From contig WQTL01000343.1 in assembly GCA_009786275.1 (NCBI GenBank), forward strand, positions 1-5,853: 5,853 nucleotides of DNA, in the 5' to 3' direction. Below are positions 1-3,551 of this stretch, piece by piece. Each line of letters starts with the position of its first letter. The stretch's first letter is position 1. Both the position numbers and the translations under genes were made by a program. The DNA comes from Bacillota bacterium (GTDB lineage Bacteria; Bacillota; Clostridia; Oscillospirales; Acutalibacteraceae). The notes beneath the pieces are model-generated. The model had not been told where the DNA came from and did not search any database. It saw nothing but the letters and a program-made list of their open reading frames with translations.

Positions 1-13
1 AATGTGACCTTCG

Positions 14-36
14 CATAAAGCATGGTCTTCTTTATG
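14..36. repeat. Inverted repeat over the recombinase stop codon
   Basis: CATAAAG (14-20) and CTTTATG (30-36) form perfect 7-bp arms around a 9-base loop. The recombinase stop codon (32-34) lies in the right arm. The T-run expected of an intrinsic terminator is absent on the minus strand. It could be a weak transcript-end hairpin or part of a recombinase binding or attachment site, since such genes often sit near an element end. Only the symmetry is directly seen. Confidence 0.4.
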
Positions 37-1663
37 TTGTTGTCGGGCCCTCCATGGCCCCCATGAACTGATAGTGGATCGTTATATCCCTGTACTTCTG
101 CTTGCCTTCTCCCTCCAACCGCTCCCCAACCTCGATATAGTCCACGAGCTCCAAGAGCATTTCCCGGTCGAGGGATTCCAGGGCAACGTACTTCTTGACG
201 GCGGAGAGGAAGGATTCAACGTCGCGGTCATTCTGCACGCTTTCGGCCAGCCGACACTCGGTTTCCTCCAGGGCGGCGGCCTTCTCCTGCCGCTCCTGCT
301 CGTAGCCCTGCATCAAGTTTTTGAACACGGCATTGGGCACGGAGCCAAGCACTTTGTCCTCATAGAGGCTTCGCGTGAGCCGTTCGAGGTCGTTCAGACG
401 GACCTGCAGGGTCTTCTGTTGTGCGCGGTCAGCCTTCTGCCGGGCGGCTGAATCGTTGTCCTTCAGGGTCTTCAGTTCCTGCCGCAGGCCGTCCTCATCC
501 TCCAGGATGCGCCCGGTGTAGCGCCGGATATCCTCCAGCACCAGTTCCTCCAGGGGCTGCTGGTAGATGATGTGGGCTGAGCAGGCACTCCTGCCGCTGC
601 GGGCGTAGTTGCCGCAAAAATAACTGACGTAGGTGGATACTGTGCCGTCTTTTTTTGTGAGCGACTCCTGGTTGCATCGCATCATGAACCCGCAATCCAT
701 GCACCTGACGAGGCCGCTGAACAGGCTGGGCGCGCCCTTCTTCGTGCTGCGCGGCTTGACGTTTTTCTGGTCGAGCTGCACGCACAGGTTCCATATATCC
801 ATGTCGATGACCGGCTCATGGGTCCCCTCCACCTTGATCCATTCGTCCCTCGGCTTGTCGATGCACTTCTTGCTTTTGTACGACATCTTGCCGGTCTTGT
901 TCTGCACCATGTGGCCGATATAGGCCTCGTTGCGGATAATCACGCGGATGGTCACGTCGTTCCAGAGGTGGTTGCTGTAGATGGGGTTCGGCCGGCCAAT
1001 GCCCTGGTAGTAGTAGTCTTTCGGGTTCGGGAGGCCCTCCTCGTTCAGCAGCCCGGCGATTTTACGGAAGCCCAACCCTTTGCAGCGCAGCGCGAAAATT
1101 TTGCGGACAACCTCCGCGGCGGGCTCGTCAATGATCAGTCTATGCTTATCGTCGGCGTCTTTTTTGTAGCCGTAGGGCGCGTAGCAGCCCAGGAACATGC
1201 CATTCTTGGCGCAGGCCTGCTTCACCGCCTTGATCTTTTTGCTGGTATCGCGGCTGTGGAACTCGTTGAACAGATTTCTGAACGGGGCGATGTCGTTGTC
1301 GCTGTTGATCGAATCCACGCCGTCATTCAGGGCGATGAACCGGCAACCGATCATGGGGAACACGTAGTCTGTGAGCCTTCCGACTTCGATATAGTTCCTG
1401 CCCAGCCTGCTCATGTCCTTGACCAAAATCAGGTTGACGCGCCCGTCCTTGGCGTCCTCCAGCAGCCTTTGGATGCCCGGCCTTTCGAGATTGGTCCCGC
1501 TGTAACCGTCGTCGACATAGCAACCGACCTCGTCCCACCCCTGTTCCATGACGTATTTCCGCAGCATCAGCTTCTGGTATTCGATGCTCACGGATTCCCC
1601 GGCCCTTTCGTCGTCCTTTGAGAGACGGACGTAGATGCCGACGCTGTAGTTTTGCTGTTGCAT
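32..1663 (-). CDS. Large serine recombinase (TndX/TnpX-like site-specific integrase)
   Basis: This enzyme would excise and integrate a mobile element by serine-mediated double-strand cleavage and strand exchange at attachment sites. The N-terminal resolvase domain (about residues 7-150) shows Y-V-R-L-S with R12 and the predicted nucleophile S15, then K-D-M-S-R-L-G-R with R86 and R89, matching the conserved arginines of the family. A recombinase domain follows (about 160-300). A zinc ribbon has C321-x2-C324 paired with C350-x10-C361. A charged helical, probably coiled-coil stretch covers about 395-475, and the C-terminal end (about 475-535, with V-D-Y-I-E-V and I-x-I-H-Y) resembles DUF4368. 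The length of 543 residues is close to TndX of Tn5397 and shorter than TnpX of Tn4451. The ATG at 1661-1663 is preceded by AAAGGAG at 1669-1675. All catalytic landmarks are intact, so the gene looks functional. The exact element family is not resolved. Confidence 0.95.
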   Translation of the reverse strand: MQQQNYSVGIYVRLSKDDERAGESVSIEYQKLMLRKYVMEQGWDEVGCYVDDGYSGTNLERPGIQRLLEDAKDGRVNLILVKDMSRLGRNYIEVGRLTDYVFPMIGCRFIALNDGVDSINSDNDIAPFRNLFNEFHSRDTSKKIKAVKQACAKNGMFLGCYAPYGYKKDADDKHRLIIDEPAAEVVRKIFALRCKGLGFRKIAGLLNEEGLPNPKDYYYQGIGRPNPIYSNHLWNDVTIRVIIRNEAYIGHMVQNKTGKMSYKSKKCIDKPRDEWIKVEGTHEPVIDMDIWNLCVQLDQKNVKPRSTKKGAPSLFSGLVRCMDCGFMMRCNQESLTKKDGTVSTYVSYFCGNYARSGRSACSAHIIYQQPLEELVLEDIRRYTGRILEDEDGLRQELKTLKDNDSAARQKADRAQQKTLQVRLNDLERLTRSLYEDKVLGSVPNAVFKNLMQGYEQERQEKAAALEETECRLAESVQNDRDVESFLSAVKKYVALESLDREMLLELVDYIEVGERLEGEGKQKYRDITIHYQFMGAMEGPTTT

Positions 1664-1679
1664 GGCAGCTCCTTTCCTT

Positions 1680-1699
1680 GCGTGAGTGTCAGCTCACGC
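1680..1699 (-). promoter_or_regulatory. Hairpin beside the recombinase ribosome-binding site
   Basis: GCGTGAG (1680-1686) and CTCACGC (1693-1699) are perfect 7-bp arms around a 6-base loop. In the minus-strand transcript this hairpin ends only four bases before the AAAGGAG site of the recombinase. It could modulate translation, or as DNA be an operator for a repressor. It is not a terminator, because no T-run follows. The symmetry is seen; the role is inferred. Confidence 0.45.
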
Positions 1700-1736
1700 G
1701 ATGTAGCCGCCCGCTTTCAGCAGTATTGCAAGGAGT

Positions 1737-1745
1737 ATTATACCA
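1737..1745 (-). promoter_or_regulatory. Extended -10 promoter candidate for the recombinase
   Basis: On the minus strand TGGTATAAT matches the extended -10 consensus TGnTATAAT exactly, in the gap between the TnpW-like gene and the recombinase. No good -35 hexamer is seen 16-18 bases upstream, which fits an extended -10 type. Transcription would start near 1730 and give a leader of about 65 bases that includes the 1680-1699 hairpin. The recombinase could then be expressed independently of the small gene upstream. Confidence 0.5.
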
Positions 1746-1779
1746 TACCCTGCTGCCGAAAGCTAGCGGTAGCGCCGGA

Positions 1780-1947
1780 TTATTTTGCGGTCAGGGGCTT
1801 GGTAGCATGCTTGACGGCCAGCCGCTTTACGGTGCTGTTGATGTCCTTCAGCCCTTCAAAACTGCTGGTCAGCCGGTATGTTATCCCGCGGATGACCACG
1901 TCCCGGCGCACGGTTTGCGCATGGAGCGCCGTTTTATTGTCCTGCAT
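1780..1947 (-). CDS. tnpW: TnpW-like transposon-encoded small protein
   Basis: This 55-residue protein has no visible signal peptide or membrane segment. Its middle, with I-R-G-I-T-Y-R-L at about 19-26, then S-S-F-E at 28-31 and a basic helix-like end V-K-R-L at 40-43, follows the pattern I recall for TnpW proteins of Tn4451-type clostridial elements: a G-x-T-Y-x-V strand, then S-x-x-F, then a lysine/arginine-rich helix. The biochemical role of that family is not established. The start is well supported by GGGAGGTG at 1955-1962, seven bases before the ATG at 1945-1947. It lies upstream of the recombinase on the same strand with a 116-base gap, the usual setting for a helper of transposition or its control. 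Family naming rests on short motifs and position, so it is a fair but not certain call. Confidence 0.7.
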   Translation of the reverse strand: MQDNKTALHAQTVRRDVVIRGITYRLTSSFEGLKDINSTVKRLAVKHATKPLTAK

Positions 1948-1968
1948 TTGGTTTCACCTCCCTCGCTC

Positions 1969-2018
1969 AAAAATTTTTTTGTTTTTTGTATTGACAGATA
2001 AAAAATCCGTGCTATAAT
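1969..2018 (+). promoter_or_regulatory. Strong sigma-A promoter with upstream A/T tract
   Basis: TTGACA (1991-1996) and TATAAT (2013-2018) are both perfect consensus hexamers with a 16-base spacer. Just upstream, 1969-1988 is a nearly pure A/T tract (A5T7 then G and T6) that resembles an UP element. Transcription should start near 2025 and drive the two plus-strand genes at 2136 and 2636, leaving a leader of about 110 bases. Such a strong promoter in a mobile module usually implies tight repression, and a dyad covers the predicted start. Confidence 0.8.
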
Positions 2019-2042
2019 ATGAAAAGTAATAAGCAGATTGAA
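2014..2042 (-). promoter_or_regulatory. Possible divergent promoter for the TnpW-like gene
   Basis: On the minus strand TTCAAT (2037-2042) and TATTAT (2014-2019) are separated by 17 bases. The -10 matches five of six consensus positions and the -35 three of six. Transcription would start near 2007 and read into the small gene at 1947. The -10 overlaps the -10 of the strong plus-strand promoter, so both could not be occupied at once. This is the best candidate I see for this gene, but it is weak. Confidence 0.35.
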
Positions 2043-2053
2043 ATAGTTATTAC
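2026..2053. promoter_or_regulatory. Operator-like inverted repeat at the plus-strand transcription start
   Basis: GTAATAA (2026-2032) and TTATTAC (2047-2053) are perfect 7-bp inverted arms separated by 14 bases. The arm centres are 21 bases apart, two helical turns, as expected for a dimeric DNA-binding protein on one face of the helix. The site lies at the predicted start of the plus-strand transcript and also covers the -35 and spacer of the possible minus-strand promoter. A bound protein could block both. Which protein binds is unknown. The arms are A/T-rich, so an RNA hairpin role would be weak. Confidence 0.5.
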
Positions 2054-2117
2054 ACCTCCTACTGTATAGCCGCCGAAAAGGCCAAAAGCGGTACCTTGAC
2101 AAAAAAATAATTTTCAC

Positions 2118-2123
2118 AGGGAG
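2118..2123 (+). promoter_or_regulatory. Distant ribosome-binding site for the sigma-like gene
   Basis: AGGGAG ends 12 bases before the ATG at 2136, longer than the usual 5-9. No better SD site is nearer and an in-frame stop at 2097-2099 rules out an upstream start. Initiation is therefore expected to be modest despite the strong promoter. The leader also contains CACCTCCT at 2053-2060, which could pair with GGAG at 2120-2123. Confidence 0.45.
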
Positions 2124-2135
2124 CAGACCACCAGG

Positions 2136-2639
2136 ATGACACAGCAAGAATTGGAGACTATCCTGCTCAAGCGACAGGCCCTACGGGACTGGAAAGAGCA
2201 GGCCAGCGCCGCCGAAATCGAAGAGTTCGAGCAGTGTAACACGGAATGGGTAAAAGAAAACAAGCTGGAGCGCCGGCGCGAGCAGTACTACCGTAACAAG
2301 CACCTGGATGACATGGACATCACCCTGCTGGACCGGGAGAACGACGGCTGCCAGCTGGACACCTCCAAGGCCCTGCGGATCGCCTCAGACCTGGACTACC
2401 TCGACCTGATCTTCACACGACGGCCCGAGGACCTCCACGAAGTAGTGACGGACGATGCCCTCAGCGCCGCCATCAAGAGATTGACCGCCTGCCAGAAGGA
2501 GGCGCTGTTCCTCCGAATGCAGCCGCACACGAAGACAAAGGACCTGGCCGGAGACCTGGGGAGTTCCCCGCGCAACATAAGAAAACACCTCGCCAAAGCG
2601 AGAGAAACTATACTCAAACAGATTGGAGAACCGCAATGA
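2136..2639 (+). CDS. Sigma-70 region 4-like DNA-binding protein
   Basis: The 167-residue protein is predicted to be cytoplasmic. Its C-terminal part (about residues 108-162) follows the sigma-70 region 4 / sigma-like helix-turn-helix pattern: L-T-x-x-Q-K-E-A-L-x-L-R near 116-127, then T-K-D-L-A-G-D-L-G-S-S-P-R-N-I-R-K-H-L and K-A-R-x-x-I-L. The N-terminal half is highly charged and helical (for example E-R-R-R-E-Q at 45-50) and shows no region 2, so it lacks the -10 recognition part of a complete sigma factor. It may be a transcriptional regulator using a sigma-4 fold, or a very divergent small sigma factor. The next gene starts inside its stop codon (ATGA), so the two are translationally coupled and probably work together. 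It is the first gene after the promoter at 1991-2018. The HTH call is good; target and partner are unknown. Confidence 0.8.
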   Translation: MTQQELETILLKRQALRDWKEQASAAEIEEFEQCNTEWVKENKLERRREQYYRNKHLDDMDITLLDRENDGCQLDTSKALRIASDLDYLDLIFTRRPEDLHEVVTDDALSAAIKRLTACQKEALFLRMQPHTKTKDLAGDLGSSPRNIRKHLAKARETILKQIGEPQ

Positions 2640-3502
2640 ACATCAACGAAATTTTCAAGGACGCCTTCTGCACGTGGGTGCGGCATGAGTGCTACGAAGG
2701 CCATCAGCAGGACGACGATACCTGGTATTACTGTCCCGGCGGTGATGCCGATGCCACCGCATACAACCCGACGGAGCAGATCCGAATGATTTCGCTGGAG
2801 GTTTTGAATATCGGGCGAGAGTTCGAAGCATCGGGATCGGAGGAGGCGCTGGTCATCAACAGGACGCTGCGCTTCGTGCAGAAGTACGGCATGCTCGGCC
2901 TGATGGTGGACCTGCCGCTGAACGAAAACTTCTTGGAGACGGGGGAGGTTTTCTTCGCAACGAATGCTTTCGCCATCGCGAAGCACCTTGATACGGACCG
3001 ATACATGAAGCTGTTTTTTCCCGAAGAGCCACCGGAAGCCGTGCCGTCCATCGCGGAGTTTACGCATCGGCCGCCTGTCTACGGGTATGTATTTTCCACC
3101 TTTTACATGGAACAGCTCGTCTGGTTTGAAACCTATTGCCTGGAAAAGTACCGCCTGCTGCGCGCCTGCGATGAGTACCGCCAGACCAAAGACTACGCCA
3201 AGCTTCAGCAGCTGCGGCAGGTCATTACGCAGGGTGCCGACCATAAAATCCGTTACAACATCGACACCACGGACAGCCCGAAGATTCGCTGGGAGTTCGC
3301 CTCCCTGAAGGCCATGATCGATCTTTACATCGTGGGTAGCATCACCGACGCAGCCGCGCCCATACGCGAGTGCAAGCACTGTGGGAAGGTATTTTATGCG
3401 GAGAACGCGAGGCTGGAGTTTTGCTCCCCGCAGTGCAGAAACAAGTATAACGTGTATAAGTTCCGGCGCAAGGGGGAAGCGGAGGAGGACGGCGAGGAAT
3501 AG
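2636..3502 (+). CDS. Zinc-finger protein, DUF6076/CGNR-like, unknown function
   Basis: A 288-residue protein, probably cytoplasmic, with no signal peptide or membrane segment. The C-terminal part has four cysteines as C246-x2-C249 and C263-x3-C267, in the context C-K-H-C-G-K-V-F and F-C-S-P-Q-C-R-N-K, ending in a basic tail and then an acidic run. This treble-clef-like finger, preceded by a helical domain, resembles the layout of CGNR/ABATE-type proteins and of DUF6076 proteins from Clostridia. I recognise the finger but not the N-terminal domain (1-235), which is rich in aromatic residues. The start overlaps the previous stop by four bases (ATGA at 2636-2639), and GGAG at 2625-2628 gives a normal 7-base spacing. 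The finger could bind DNA or RNA, or partner the sigma-4-like protein. A direct function cannot be given. Confidence 0.75.
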   Translation: MNINEIFKDAFCTWVRHECYEGHQQDDDTWYYCPGGDADATAYNPTEQIRMISLEVLNIGREFEASGSEEALVINRTLRFVQKYGMLGLMVDLPLNENFLETGEVFFATNAFAIAKHLDTDRYMKLFFPEEPPEAVPSIAEFTHRPPVYGYVFSTFYMEQLVWFETYCLEKYRLLRACDEYRQTKDYAKLQQLRQVITQGADHKIRYNIDTTDSPKIRWEFASLKAMIDLYIVGSITDAAAPIRECKHCGKVFYAENARLEFCSPQCRNKYNVYKFRRKGEAEEDGEE

Positions 3503-3505
3503 AAG

Positions 3506-3535
3506 AAGGCGGCTGCCGGTGCGGGCAGCCGCCTT
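3506..3535. terminator. Stem-loop between convergent genes, probable bidirectional terminator
   Basis: A perfect 12-bp G/C-rich stem (arms 3506-3517 and 3524-3535) with a 6-base loop lies four bases after the stop of the zinc-finger gene and 17 bases beyond the stop of the minus-strand surface-protein gene. The arms end in AA/TT, but the U-tracts are poor on both sides: GGTTATT on plus, CTTCTATT on minus. Placement and stem strength favour a shared terminator; the weak tails leave efficiency uncertain. Confidence 0.75.
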
Positions 3536-3551
3536 GGTTATTAGAATTATC

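Noticed and set aside
818..1621. 267-codon open frame on the plus strand
   Set aside because: It is antisense to the recombinase, whose domains and catalytic residues are clear; the frame reads as a valine/alanine-rich shadow.
2053..2061. Minus-strand GTAGGAGGTG-type ribosome-binding site
   Set aside because: A strong match, but no start codon with an open frame follows at a workable distance; GTG inside it is followed at once by TAA.
2019..2069. 16-codon plus-strand frame right after the -10 box, continuing past an in-frame TAG to 2097
   Set aside because: It has no SD site and its ATG lies upstream of the predicted transcription start. The amino acids vaguely recall the start of other clostridial proteins, so a gene remnant is possible but cannot be supported.
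2096..2101. Second TTGACA as a plus-strand -35 box
   Set aside because: No acceptable -10 hexamer occurs 16-18 bases downstream.
1881..2147. 88-codon minus-strand frame over the divergent control region
   Set aside because: It overlaps the TnpW-like gene in another frame and reads through the promoter region; no SD site fits its start.
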